Assembly: GCA_002305685.1 (NCBI GenBank)
Contig: DBQB01000053.1
Location: 1-44,246 of the forward strand
DNA: 44,246 bases
From: Ruminococcaceae bacterium UBA1405
GTDB lineage: Bacteria > Bacillota > Clostridia > Oscillospirales > Ruminococcaceae
Direction of reading: 5' to 3'
Position 1 is the stretch's first letter; each line of letters starts with the position of its first letter. Below, piece by piece: positions 17,375-25,912 of the stretch. The notes below the pieces were generated by a model. It worked only from the letters and a program-made list of their open reading frames with translations, made no database searches and was not told where the DNA came from. The position numbers were made by a program, and so were the translations under genes.

Positions 17375-17623
17375 TCATGAAACACCTGAAAAATCCACGA
17401 CGGGGCACAGGATGAATGCAGACTGGGGGAAGGGATGTTGAAAATTTTATCGTAGGTGTTTCACTTTTTTCGACAAATAGAGAACGGCTCTTGTATTTTG
17501 ATCTTCATAATGTTAATATGAATTTGCAATGCCCTCTTTTGAGGGGGATTTGCATGGATATGATTTGCATCTTTGGCGCTGGAGGCGCCGGTAAAATGAT
17601 TTTCGGAATGAAAGGAAAAATAT

Positions 17624-18982
17624 ATGAGAATCGTCATTGTGGGCGACGGGAAAGTCGGTGTTACATTAACCCAAAGGCTTTCCTCTGAGGGCCATGATCT
17701 GGTGATTATTGATCGAAATCCCAGCGTATTAGGAAAATCTGTTACCCAGTATGATGTCATCGGAATCTTGGGAAATGGCGCTAGCTTAAAAACGTTACAG
17801 GAAGCGGAAGTTGGCAAGTCCGATCTGCTGATTGCTGCAACATCTGCCGATGAGGTGAATCTTCTTTGCTGTATCACTGCCCGGAAACTTGGGGTTAAGC
17901 GCAGCATCGCTAGGGTGCGCAACCCAGAATATACCGAACAGTTGGCTTTGCTCAAGGAGGATCTGGGACTGAGTATGACCATCAATCCCGATCTTGCCGC
18001 CGCGATGGAGATACTCAATCTGATTCATTTCCCAGCAGCCATCAAACGGGAAACCTTTGCCAGAGGAAAGGCCGAGATTATTGAACTTAAGCTGCAAAAA
18101 GATAACATCCTGTGCGGACGATACCTTCGAGAGTTGACGCATCTGACCAAATGCCAGGTACTGGTATGTGCTGTGGAGCGGGGAGAGAATCTGGAAATTC
18201 CTTCCGGAGATTTTCAGCTGCGCGCAGGGGATAATATTTATGTTACGGGATCTTTCCGAGATCTTGCTTCTTTTGTTCAAAAACTCAATTTTCTGGATCA
18301 TCGTATTCGCAACGTCATGCTCATTGGCGGAAGTCGTATTGCGTTTTACTTGGCTAAAATTTTACTTTCAGAAGGGTATCGGGTCAAGATTTTGGAAATC
18401 GATTCCCAGCAGTGTGAAAAACTGGCTGCGGATATTCCGGATGCCCAGATTATCCATGGCGACGGAACGCAGATGGATATTTTGGCGGCAGAGGAGATTG
18501 AAAATACCGACGCGTTTGTGACCCTCACCGATCTGGATGAAGTGAACATTGTCCTTTCTATGTTTGCCAAACGCATAGGCGTGTATAAGGTCATTACAAA
18601 AATCAACCGGATGGAATACACCGATCTGGCGGCGCAGATGGAAGTAGAGTCGATTGTCAGCCCTAAAAACATCGTCTGCAACGATATTGTGCGATATATC
18701 CGCGCACTGGATCACACCTCCCAGGGATCGGTTTTGGCGCTGCACCGCCTGGTGCGGGAGAAGGTGGAAGCGCTGGAGTTTTCGGTAACGCCAAACACCC
18801 ATCATCTGGAAACCCCGCTGAAAAATCTCAAAATCAAGTCCGGTGTACTGCTGGCCTGTATTCACCGGCGCGGCAGGATTATCATCCCCAACGGAAGCGA
18901 TGTTCTTCGGCAGGGAGACAGCGTGGTGGTCGTTACCACAGCAGATCGTATTTTTTACAATCTCAATGATATCTTTGAATAA
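17624..18982 (+). CDS. trkA: Trk potassium uptake system peripheral subunit TrkA
   Basis: This 452-residue cytoplasmic protein gates the potassium channel subunit TrkH by binding NAD(H) or ATP. It has the full duplicated plan: TrkA-N (about 1-120, starting MRIVIVGDGKVG), TrkA-C (about 135-215), a second TrkA-N (about 230-345, NVMLIGGSRIAFYLAK), and a second TrkA-C (about 365-450, ending QGDSVVVVTT). The second glycine motif (GGSRIA) is less canonical than the first, as is often so. It precedes trkH by 64 bases in one transcription unit. Confidence 0.96.
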   Translation: MRIVIVGDGKVGVTLTQRLSSEGHDLVIIDRNPSVLGKSVTQYDVIGILGNGASLKTLQEAEVGKSDLLIAATSADEVNLLCCITARKLGVKRSIARVRNPEYTEQLALLKEDLGLSMTINPDLAAAMEILNLIHFPAAIKRETFARGKAEIIELKLQKDNILCGRYLRELTHLTKCQVLVCAVERGENLEIPSGDFQLRAGDNIYVTGSFRDLASFVQKLNFLDHRIRNVMLIGGSRIAFYLAKILLSEGYRVKILEIDSQQCEKLAADIPDAQIIHGDGTQMDILAAEEIENTDAFVTLTDLDEVNIVLSMFAKRIGVYKVITKINRMEYTDLAAQMEVESIVSPKNIVCNDIVRYIRALDHTSQGSVLALHRLVREKVEALEFSVTPNTHHLETPLKNLKIKSGVLLACIHRRGRIIIPNGSDVLRQGDSVVVVTTADRIFYNLNDIFE

Positions 18983-19046
18983 CAGTAACGTGTTGTATCA
19001 CCGTTGAATTTTTTACTTTCCAGTTCAAGTAAGGAACACGAATGAA

Positions 19047-20492
19047 ATGAATTACAAAATGATTGCCAATCTCATTGGCCGTATCCTGTGTGTAGAAGCA
19101 GTTTTTCTACTTCCGTCAGCCGGTATCTCTCTTTATTTTCGGGAATATGATACGATATTCCCTATTTTGATCAGCGTATTGCTTATGGCGGTTATCGGTA
19201 TACTTTTAATGAAACCCAAATATAAAGCTGATTATTATCCTAGGGAAGGATTTATTGCTGTAGCATTGGCCTGGATTGTAATCTCTGTATTTGGAGCGCT
19301 GCCTTTTTACATTAGCGGCGAGATTCCCAGCTTTTTGGATAGTGTCTTTGAAACCATTTCCGGTTTTACCACCACCGGCGCTACCATTCTTAAGGATGTT
19401 GAAGCGCTCTCAAAAGGACTGTTGTACTGGCGTAGTTTTACCCACTGGTTGGGCGGTATGGGTGTTCTTGTATTTGTGTTGGCGATCCATCCTACCGCTA
19501 AGGGTTCGGGGCAAAGTCTTTATCTTTTGCGTGCGGAAAGCCCTGGACCGGAGGTGGATAAACTGGTTCCCAAAACCGGTACTTCCGCTAAGATCCTGTA
19601 TGGCCTCTATATTGGAATGAGTGCGCTGCAATTTCTTCTGCTGGCGTTGGGCGGGCTGCCCTGGTTTGACAATCTGACTACCGTTTTCGGTACAGCCGGC
19701 ACGGGTGGATTTGGAATTTATGCGGACAGCATTGCCAGCTATTCCTCCTACGAGCAAACCATTATCACTATCTTTATGACCTTGTTTGGGGTAAACTTTA
19801 CTGTATATTATCTTTTGATCACCGGCAAACCCAAGCAGGCGCTGCGTAACGAAGAACTGCGCTTATATTTGCTGATTCAGGTGGTGGCGGCGGGTCTGAT
19901 TACCGCGGACACCTACCATCTTTATCCCAATCTGCGCCAGGCAATGCATCATGCTGCATTCCAGGTTTCCTCCATTATGACCACCACCGGTTTCGCTACT
20001 GTAAACTTTGATGTCTGGCCGGAGTTTTCCAAATGGATTTTGGTGCTGCTGATGTTTGTGGGTGCTTCTGCCGGTTCTACCGGCGGCGGCATTAAGGTTT
20101 CCCGCATTTTGTTGATGATCAAATCCGCTTTGTGTGAGCGGCGCCGTCAGCTCAGCCCTCGAAAGGTATCGGTAGTGCGCATGGACGGTAAGCTGGTCAG
20201 CGACGATACCTTACGGGGAATCTGGCAATATATGGCGTTTTATCTGATCATCACAGGAATCTCGGTTCTAGTATTGTCGCTGGAAAATTTGGGCTTTGAT
20301 ACCACACTGGCGTCAGTAGCAGCGTGTCTGAACAACATTGGTCCCGGCCTGGGTGCTTCCGGTCCCATTGGAAGCTTTGCTGATTTTTCCGATCTATCCA
20401 AGGTCGTTCTGTGTGCTGATATGTTGCTGGGACGGTTGGAAATCATTCCGTTTATGATGCTGTTTGCCCCTTCCAACTGGGGAAAACATTGA
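19047..20492 (+). CDS. trkH: Trk potassium uptake system membrane subunit TrkH
   Basis: This 481-residue membrane protein forms the potassium-translocating pore. It has the four pore-loop signatures of the family, including TISGFTTTGATI, GTAGTGGFGIY, MTTTGFATVNFDVW and CLNNIGPGLGASGPIG, with the selectivity glycines kept. The C-terminus GRLEIIPFMMLFAP is typical. Together with TrkA it forms a complete uptake system. The start follows GTAAGG. A hairpin terminator lies about 140 bases after the stop. Confidence 0.96.
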   Translation: MNYKMIANLIGRILCVEAVFLLPSAGISLYFREYDTIFPILISVLLMAVIGILLMKPKYKADYYPREGFIAVALAWIVISVFGALPFYISGEIPSFLDSVFETISGFTTTGATILKDVEALSKGLLYWRSFTHWLGGMGVLVFVLAIHPTAKGSGQSLYLLRAESPGPEVDKLVPKTGTSAKILYGLYIGMSALQFLLLALGGLPWFDNLTTVFGTAGTGGFGIYADSIASYSSYEQTIITIFMTLFGVNFTVYYLLITGKPKQALRNEELRLYLLIQVVAAGLITADTYHLYPNLRQAMHHAAFQVSSIMTTTGFATVNFDVWPEFSKWILVLLMFVGASAGSTGGGIKVSRILLMIKSALCERRRQLSPRKVSVVRMDGKLVSDDTLRGIWQYMAFYLIITGISVLVLSLENLGFDTTLASVAACLNNIGPGLGASGPIGSFADFSDLSKVVLCADMLLGRLEIIPFMMLFAPSNWGKH

Positions 20493-20856
20493 GAATAGGG
20501 TTCTTCAAAGCCATATCAGGATATGGTATAAGTCTTGGTATGATTAAATGCAGAATGTTCGGATGCACAGGAAAGGAGACGGGGGCGGTTGCCTCTTCTT
20601 CTTTTCCTGGCATTGTGTCTAAGATTGTCATGTTTCCCCAGAAAATCCTATGGTTTTCTGGGGAATTTTCGCGTGCATTGTTGTGGAGAGCCGGGAGAGG
20701 AGATAAAGTCCAATGCACTGTGTTGTGAAGATTCACCGACAACCCTCTGTCAAAATGATTGCTTTTTTGCCTGGTTCATGGTAGGATAAGATTAAATTAT
20801 TTATGGAAATTTATAAATCTTTACCTGCACAATAAAATCAAAGAGAGGTGTCACAT
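20493..20856 (+). other. Intergenic region between trkH and the glycoside hydrolase gene
   Basis: No gene is seen in these 364 bases. They contain the trkH terminator near 20634-20672 and an AT-rich stretch before the next start, where no clear -35/-10 pair stands out. Confidence 0.5.
20634..20672 (+). terminator. Intrinsic terminator of trkAH
   Basis: TTCCCCAGAAAA (20634-20645) pairs with TTTTCTGGGGAA (20654-20665) around an 8-base loop, followed by TTTTC. Confidence 0.8.
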
Positions 20857-23800
20857 ATGGCAGAGTGGAAAGAACGTCTTGCCGATCCCAAAGCCTGTTA
20901 CCGTCCGCTCCCATTTTGGTCCTGGAACGACCAACTGGAGGATGGGATGATGACCTGGCAGATTCAGGAAATGGCAAAGTCAGGCGCAGGTGGCTATTTT
21001 ATGCACGCCCGCTCCGGCATTGAGATTGAATATTTGGGCGAGGAGTGGTTTGCACGGATTGCTACCGGTATTCGGGAAGGGGTCAAAAACGGGATGTTGC
21101 CCTGGGCCTATGACGAAGAGGGATGGCCCAGCGGCTTTGCCGGAGGTAAGGTTCCTGCTTTGGGGGAGGAGTATTATGCCCGCGGTCTTGCTATGACCAC
21201 CCTCAAAGGGGAAAAGATAGCGTCCTTTACCGGTGGCGACATCTCTTATCCGGACGGCACAACCCGTACCGTACAGCTGGACCGCACTGCACCGGATGCG
21301 ATTTTGGGAATCTATCAAATCGATGCACAGCGTCAGATCCATCGGATGCAAGTAGAGCAGATTGACCCTCAGCAGGAGTATGCCATTGTTTTTCAGACCA
21401 GCTGCCCCTACTATATTGACATTATCAACGCCAAGGTGGTCAAAGCGTTTTTGGATTCCACCCATGAGGCGTACTATCAGCGGTTCAAAGATCAGTTCGG
21501 CACCGGACTGGGCGGATTCTTTACCGATGAACCCCGTATTTCGGAGGGGGATGTTCCCTGGTCGTTTATCGCCCGGGAAGAATTTGAAAAGCGCTACCAT
21601 TATGATGTGGTGGATTTCCTTCCGGCGCTTTTTGTGGAATGTGCTGAGAGCGGGTCGGTACGCTATGATTTCTGGACAATGATCAGCGAACTGTTTTCCC
21701 AAAACTACATGAAACAGATCTATGACTGGTGCGAATCCCATGGCTGCAAGCTGACAGGCCATGTGATGATGGAGGAGAGCATCTATTCCCAGATGACGGG
21801 AACTTCCGGGAGTATGCCTTTCTATGAATATATGCATATTCCGGGCATCGACTGGCTGCGCCGTACCCAGGGAAGTCCTGTGGTTCCCAAACAGGTCGCC
21901 TCGGTGGCGGAGCAGTTGGGGAAAAAGCAGGTGATCACCGAGACCTATGCCCTGTGCGGATGGAATATCTCCTTTGAAGAACTGCGCTGGATGGCTCAGT
22001 GGCAGTATGTTCGCGGCATCAATCTGATGTGTCAGCATCTTTCCGGTTATACCATTCGTGGAATGCGCAAACGGGATTACCCGCCGTCCCTGTTTATCCA
22101 GCAGCCTTGGTGGAAAGAATATCGCCGGTTTAATGATTATCTGGCCCGTCTCGGCGTACTGCTTACCGATGGCAAGAAGCTGATCGATACTCTTGTAATC
22201 CATCCCATGAGAAGCGGTTATCTTCTTTTTGACGGCACCAACAATTCCCAGCTGAAAGCGTTGGACCATGCTTTTGAATCGTTGGCCAAACATATGTCCG
22301 GACTTCATGTGGACTATCATTTTGGCGACGAGACGATGATCAAGCGCCATGGCGCTGTGCGGGATGGACGGCTTTGGATTGGACAGTATGGATATACCAC
22401 AGTAGTGCTCCCGCAGATGGTTACCATCGATGAGAATACCCTTCGCCTGCTGGTGGAGTTTGCCGCGCAGGGTGGACATATCATTGCCGCCGGTGCGCTG
22501 CCCACTACGGTGGGAGGGCGCAAAGCGGACGCGGCATTGGAACAGCTGCGTCAAGCGGTGGTGATTCCCAAGGATTCCACCGATTTTGACCTCAAGGTCT
22601 CCCAGTGGAGCCGATATGCGGTGGATGTGCGCAGAGAAGGTGCACTGGCAGAGCAGATTCATCTTTGCCAGAGAACCCTTTCAGACGGCAAGCGGATGTG
22701 CTGGCTGGTCAATACCAGTCATGACGAGGGCCTATCCATGGTCCGTGTATCCATCCCCGGTCACTGGCGTCCAGTGATGCTGGATGTTTCTACACTGGAG
22801 GAAACGACGCCTGACGCCTTCTTGGACTCAGAGAGTACCTGTTTACAGCTGGATTTTGCCCCCATGCAGTCCTATATGCTGATTTTGGAGGAAGGGGAGC
22901 CGCAGGTACATCAGCAAACACAACAACCGATTGTCCTCCCCTTAGTGCCCAAGCAGTGGGAGATTGTCCGGATGGATCCCGGCTGCCTGACGCTGGATCT
23001 TTGTGAATATCGTGTGGACGAGGGGCCCTGGATGCCACAAAAGGCGGTAATCCGTCTGTTCAAGGAGCTGTTGGCACAGCAGCGGGACTGTGATATCAGC
23101 CTTCGTTTTCATTTCCAGGTCAGCCGTGTAGAGGATATTGGGGAGTTGGAGCTGGTGTTGGAGACACCGGAAAAGTTTTCTATCGTGGTCAATGACCAGC
23201 CCGTACCATATACCGATCATGGTTGGTGGAAGGACACCTCGATGAAACGCCTTCCCATCCGGGAACATCTGCGGGAGGGTGACAACACCATTGTGCTTTC
23301 CTGCCGTTTCCATCAGCGGCAGAAGGTGTATGATGTGCTCTATGGCAAAGGTGTGTATGAGACGGAGAAGAATAAACTGACCTATGACACCGAGCTGGAG
23401 AGTATCTATCTCATCGGCAATTTCGGGGTGATCAGCGAGAGTGCTTTCGAAAAAGGTCCTCGCGCCGCCCTTACCACCGACGGAGGGTTTGTCCTTGTCA
23501 AACAGCCTACCGTCTTTGCCCCCGGAAGCTTTACCCAGCAAGGATTATGTTTCTTTGCGGGATGTGTGACGGTACAGTGTCCTTTTGTGGTCACCAAGCA
23601 GCAGCTGGAAAGCGGAAAACCCATCCTACTGTCGCTGCCTAAGCCGATGGCTGCCATGATTCAGGTTTCCGTCAATCAAAAACCGGTAAAAGCTTTGCTG
23701 TGGGCGCCTTATGAGGTGGATGTCACAGCGTTTGTGCGGGAAGGAGAAAATATCCTCTCGGTAGAGCTGTTCTCGGGCAACCGCAATCTGTTGGGACCCC

Positions 23801-23961
23801 ATCACCACGTGGACGGAGAGGTTTATAACGTTGGCCCTTCCAGTTTTGAAGGGGTATTCGGTTGGGTGGAACGTCCCACCGAAGCAGTAGCCATCGAACC
23901 GTGGATGCGAACCAAAAATTATTGGTCTGATCGGTACTGTTTTGTGGAATTTGGTATCTGA
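20857..23961 (+). CDS. Large glycoside hydrolase, probably GH106-related
   Basis: This 1034-residue protein resembles the large glycosyl hydrolases related to GH106 alpha-L-rhamnosidases and other GH2-type clans. It opens with FWSWNDQLEDGMMTWQIQEM and YFMHARSGIEIEYLG, as those enzymes do, and carries GFFTDEPRISEG with acidic residues D224 and E225 in the barrel. Two carboxy-terminal beta-sandwich segments (about 700-820 and 870-1000; NLLGPHHHVDGEV near the end) look like GH2-type sugar-binding and jelly-roll domains. No signal peptide is present, so it should act on imported oligosaccharides in the cytoplasm. I chose ATG 20857, eight bases after GAGAGG, over an in-frame GTG three codons upstream that overlaps this site. 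The precise substrate is not determined. Confidence 0.72.
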   Translation: MAEWKERLADPKACYRPLPFWSWNDQLEDGMMTWQIQEMAKSGAGGYFMHARSGIEIEYLGEEWFARIATGIREGVKNGMLPWAYDEEGWPSGFAGGKVPALGEEYYARGLAMTTLKGEKIASFTGGDISYPDGTTRTVQLDRTAPDAILGIYQIDAQRQIHRMQVEQIDPQQEYAIVFQTSCPYYIDIINAKVVKAFLDSTHEAYYQRFKDQFGTGLGGFFTDEPRISEGDVPWSFIAREEFEKRYHYDVVDFLPALFVECAESGSVRYDFWTMISELFSQNYMKQIYDWCESHGCKLTGHVMMEESIYSQMTGTSGSMPFYEYMHIPGIDWLRRTQGSPVVPKQVASVAEQLGKKQVITETYALCGWNISFEELRWMAQWQYVRGINLMCQHLSGYTIRGMRKRDYPPSLFIQQPWWKEYRRFNDYLARLGVLLTDGKKLIDTLVIHPMRSGYLLFDGTNNSQLKALDHAFESLAKHMSGLHVDYHFGDETMIKRHGAVRDGRLWIGQYGYTTVVLPQMVTIDENTLRLLVEFAAQGGHIIAAGALPTTVGGRKADAALEQLRQAVVIPKDSTDFDLKVSQWSRYAVDVRREGALAEQIHLCQRTLSDGKRMCWLVNTSHDEGLSMVRVSIPGHWRPVMLDVSTLEETTPDAFLDSESTCLQLDFAPMQSYMLILEEGEPQVHQQTQQPIVLPLVPKQWEIVRMDPGCLTLDLCEYRVDEGPWMPQKAVIRLFKELLAQQRDCDISLRFHFQVSRVEDIGELELVLETPEKFSIVVNDQPVPYTDHGWWKDTSMKRLPIREHLREGDNTIVLSCRFHQRQKVYDVLYGKGVYETEKNKLTYDTELESIYLIGNFGVISESAFEKGPRAALTTDGGFVLVKQPTVFAPGSFTQQGLCFFAGCVTVQCPFVVTKQQLESGKPILLSLPKPMAAMIQVSVNQKPVKALLWAPYEVDVTAFVREGENILSVELFSGNRNLLGPHHHVDGEVYNVGPSSFEGVFGWVERPTEAVAIEPWMRTKNYWSDRYCFVEFGI

Positions 23962-24034
23962 TCTTTCCCGATTGGATCTATCAAACTGCTCCAGGCCACA
24001 GTCACAGATTGTTTGTTTTTTTGTAATATTCCGG

Positions 24035-24063
24035 TTGACAAAGCATGGAAAAATCGGTATGAT
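24035..24063 (+). promoter_or_regulatory. Near-consensus promoter of the riboswitch-oadB unit
   Basis: TTGACA at 24035-24040 and TATGAT at 24058-24063 are 17 bases apart. Transcription would begin near 24070, about 25 bases before the aptamer. Confidence 0.85.
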
Positions 24064-24095
24064 AGTAAAGGAATGGCTGGGAGTTGCCCATGCCG

Positions 24096-24199
24096 ATAGG
24101 GGAGTAGTCAGCGAGAAAAGACGCAGTTAAATCAACACGCGAGCTTTACGCCCATACAGGTGGAAAGGTTCTGGTTTAACTTGAAATGACAAGACCTAT
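24096..24199 (+). ncRNA. yybP-ykoY manganese riboswitch aptamer
   Basis: The conserved AGGGGAGTAG is at 24098-24107 and the closing CAAGACCTAT at 24190-24199. ATAGG (24096-24100) pairs with CCTAT (24195-24199) to form P1. GCG/CGC (24111-24113 and 24122-24124) forms a small P2. GTTAAA/TTTAAC (24126-24131 and 24175-24180) forms P3, with the conserved TCAAC beside it at 24132-24136. These match the known aptamer from Lactococcus and Bacillus in order and spacing. Members sense Mn(II) and usually switch manganese-export or related genes on. The gene downstream here is a sodium-pump beta subunit. Confidence 0.85.
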
Positions 24200-24235
24200 G
24201 TTCTATGGTAAATAGAACATAGGTTTATCTTTTTA
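24194..24235 (+). terminator. Riboswitch expression platform terminator
   Basis: ACCTATGTTCTAT (24194-24206) pairs with ATAGAACATAGGT (24212-24224) and is followed by TTATCTTTTT. The 5' arm shares CCTAT with the aptamer P1 stem, so the two structures exclude each other. Ligand-stabilised P1 would allow read-through (ON switch). Confidence 0.82.
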
Positions 24236-24420
24236 TCTGGCGTTTTGCTTTCGCAGCAGAATATCAACTCTCTGTGGCGTCTCTTTTTTCTGCCCTGATT
24301 TGGCACAAAATCGTATTATACAGAATTTCGTTGGCAGATGTGGAATGTGTTTCTTTTGGAGACAAGATTTTCCGTTGCCGTCGAATGTTGTATAAATTTT
24401 TTAGGGAGGTATGTTTTTCT

Positions 24421-25560
24421 ATGCAGTTCCTGTTTGAAGGGGTTCTGTCTATCACCTGGCAGCAGCTGGTGATGTATGTCATTGGCGGTATCCTGATCTA
24501 TCTGGCAATCCAGAAGGACTTTGAACCCGCACTGTTGATGCCGATGGGATTCGGCGCAATCCTGGTAAATCTGCCCAATTCCGGTGTGCTCAACCAGATG
24601 GTAGAGGGCATTGGAGAAAGCCACGGCGTCATCCAGTGGCTGTTTGAGGTGGGCATTGAGGCATCTGAGGCCATGCCGCTACTGTTGTTTATCGGTATCG
24701 GTGCTATGATTGATTTTGGCCCGCTGCTTTCCAATCCCAAGATGTTCCTGTTTGGTGCCGCTGCCCAGTTCGGTATTTTTGCCGCGGTCATTATCTCCTG
24801 CTTCCTGGGCTTTGATCTGAAAGATGCTGCCGCAATCGGTATCATCGGTGCTGCGGACGGTCCTACTTCCATTCTGGTGTCTCAGGTACTTAAGAGCCAG
24901 TATGTTGGTCCTATCGCTGTGGCTGCATATTCCTATATGGCGCTGGTTCCCATCATTCAGCCTTTTGCCATCCGCTTGGTTACCACCAAGAAGGAGCGCA
25001 TGATCCGTATGCCCTATAATCCCAAATCCGTTTCCCGTACCACCCGTATCCTGTTCCCCATTGTTGTGACCATCATTGCCGGTTTGGTTGCTCCCATGTC
25101 TGTGGCGCTGGTAGGCTTCCTGATGTTCGGTAACCTGCTGCGGGAATGCGGTTGCTTGGAGCGGCTGTCTGAGACTGCACAGACCTCTCTGGCCAATCTG
25201 ATTACTCTGCTGTTGGGTATCACCATCTCCTTCAGCATGAAAGCCGATCAGTTTGTCAGCGTTCAGACCCTGATGATTATGGCTTTGGGACTGGCTGCTT
25301 TTGTGTTCGATACCATTGCAGGTTGTGTGTTTGCAAAGATTCTCAATCTCTTCCTCAAAGAGAAGGTCAATCCTATGATCGGTGCTGCCGGCATCTCCGC
25401 TTTCCCCATGTCTGCTCGTGTGGTGCAGAAGATGGCCCTGTCCGAAGATAAAACCAACCATATCCTCATGCACGCCATCGGCGCCAATGTGTCTGGTCAG
25501 ATTGCTTCGGTACTGGCTGGCGGTATGATTCTGTATCTGGTTCCCCAGATGATTCGCTAA
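24421..25560 (+). CDS. Sodium-translocating decarboxylase beta subunit (OadB/GcdB family)
   Basis: This 379-residue membrane protein matches the beta subunit of biotin-dependent sodium pumps (oxaloacetate, glutaconyl-CoA and methylmalonyl-CoA decarboxylases), which couples decarboxylation to sodium export. Family landmarks are MPMGFGAILVNLP, GIGAMIDFGPLL, the sodium-site region GIIGAADGPTSIL with D146, and GISAFPMSARVVQ. Length and helix pattern are normal. The ATG at 24421 is about 11 bases after AGGGAGG. The only partner encoded nearby is a 42-residue membrane peptide immediately downstream. The alpha (carboxyltransferase) and biotin-carrier subunits are absent from the window. Expression is predicted to respond to manganese through the upstream riboswitch. 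Confidence 0.93.
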   Translation: MQFLFEGVLSITWQQLVMYVIGGILIYLAIQKDFEPALLMPMGFGAILVNLPNSGVLNQMVEGIGESHGVIQWLFEVGIEASEAMPLLLFIGIGAMIDFGPLLSNPKMFLFGAAAQFGIFAAVIISCFLGFDLKDAAAIGIIGAADGPTSILVSQVLKSQYVGPIAVAAYSYMALVPIIQPFAIRLVTTKKERMIRMPYNPKSVSRTTRILFPIVVTIIAGLVAPMSVALVGFLMFGNLLRECGCLERLSETAQTSLANLITLLLGITISFSMKADQFVSVQTLMIMALGLAAFVFDTIAGCVFAKILNLFLKEKVNPMIGAAGISAFPMSARVVQKMALSEDKTNHILMHAIGANVSGQIASVLAGGMILYLVPQMIR

Positions 25561-25578
25561 AAAAGGAGAGATGCAGCG

Positions 25579-25707
25579 ATGATGGAAAACGTGATGGATG
25601 CCCTGATGCTTACCGGCCAGGGAATGCTGGGTATCTTTTTTGTAATGATTGTTATTTCTCTTGTGGTTCGCCTGTTGGCAAAGATAACCGGAAAAAAGGA
25701 GAAATAA
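25579..25707 (+). CDS. Small single-span membrane protein, probable minimal gamma-subunit-like partner of OadB
   Basis: This 42-residue open frame begins nine bases after a strong AAAAGGAGAG and only 18 bases after the OadB stop. It reads as a short acidic N-terminus (MMENVMDALM), one hydrophobic helix (about residues 17-33, LGIFFVMIVISLVVRLL) and a lysine-rich cytoplasmic tail ending ITGKKEK. OadG-type gamma subunits also begin with one helix and carry a longer cytoplasmic, often biotin-carrying, tail; here only the helix remains. The translation signals and the terminator that follows argue that it is a real gene. Its role as an assembly or stability peptide for OadB is inferred. Confidence 0.75.
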   Translation: MMENVMDALMLTGQGMLGIFFVMIVISLVVRLLAKITGKKEK

Positions 25708-25742
25708 TCTCTATCCAATAGCCTGAAGATCGGTGTTGTTTT

Positions 25743-25781
25743 ACAGCCAATGCTTTTTAACGAAAGCATTGGCTGTATTTT
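25743..25781 (+). terminator. Intrinsic terminator of the oadB unit
   Basis: ACAGCCAATGCTTT (25743-25756) pairs perfectly with AAAGCATTGGCTGT (25763-25776), followed by ATTTT. Confidence 0.85.
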
Positions 25782-25835
25782 GGTATATATATTTCATTTA
25801 TATGCTTATGGTATACACTGATATAAAAATTTTCC

Positions 25836-25857
25836 CAAAGCAATGACAAATGCTTTG
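25836..25857. promoter_or_regulatory. 7-bp dyad over the -35 box of the flavodiiron gene
   Basis: CAAAGCA (25836-25842) and TGCTTTG (25851-25857) flank the -35 hexamer of the next promoter, so a bound protein would compete with polymerase. The regulator is unknown. Confidence 0.45.
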
Positions 25858-25871
25858 GTTGTGTGTATAAT
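25843..25871 (+). promoter_or_regulatory. Promoter of the flavodiiron protein gene
   Basis: ATGACA at 25843-25848 and a perfect TATAAT at 25866-25871 are 17 bases apart, with the start codon 42 bases downstream. Confidence 0.75.
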
Positions 25872-25912
25872 CATTGTGGAGTATGTCATTCTATTCTCAA
25901 GGAGGCAAAAAT

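Larger units (their letters stand above)
17218..17623. other. Divergent control region between the dehydrogenase operon and trkA
   Basis: No gene is seen in these 406 bases. Nearest the dehydrogenase is a CACCGTTG/CAACGGTG dyad (17261-17268 and 17288-17295) in the leader of that operon, then its palindromic operator and promoter near 17352-17374. On the trkA side are two small hairpins, CCCTC-TTTT-GAGGG near 17532-17545 and GGCGC-TGGAG-GCGCC at 17574-17588, within the probable trkA leader. No match to the cyclic-di-AMP (ydaO) riboswitch, common before potassium genes, was seen. Confidence 0.5.

Noticed and set aside
17400..17623. Possible cyclic-di-AMP (ydaO) riboswitch before trkA
   Set aside because: Only two small hairpins are present; none of the conserved ydaO sequence blocks was found.
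20980..22662. 560-codon open frame on the minus strand
   Set aside because: Antisense shadow of the large glycoside hydrolase gene; no recognisable domains or start signal.
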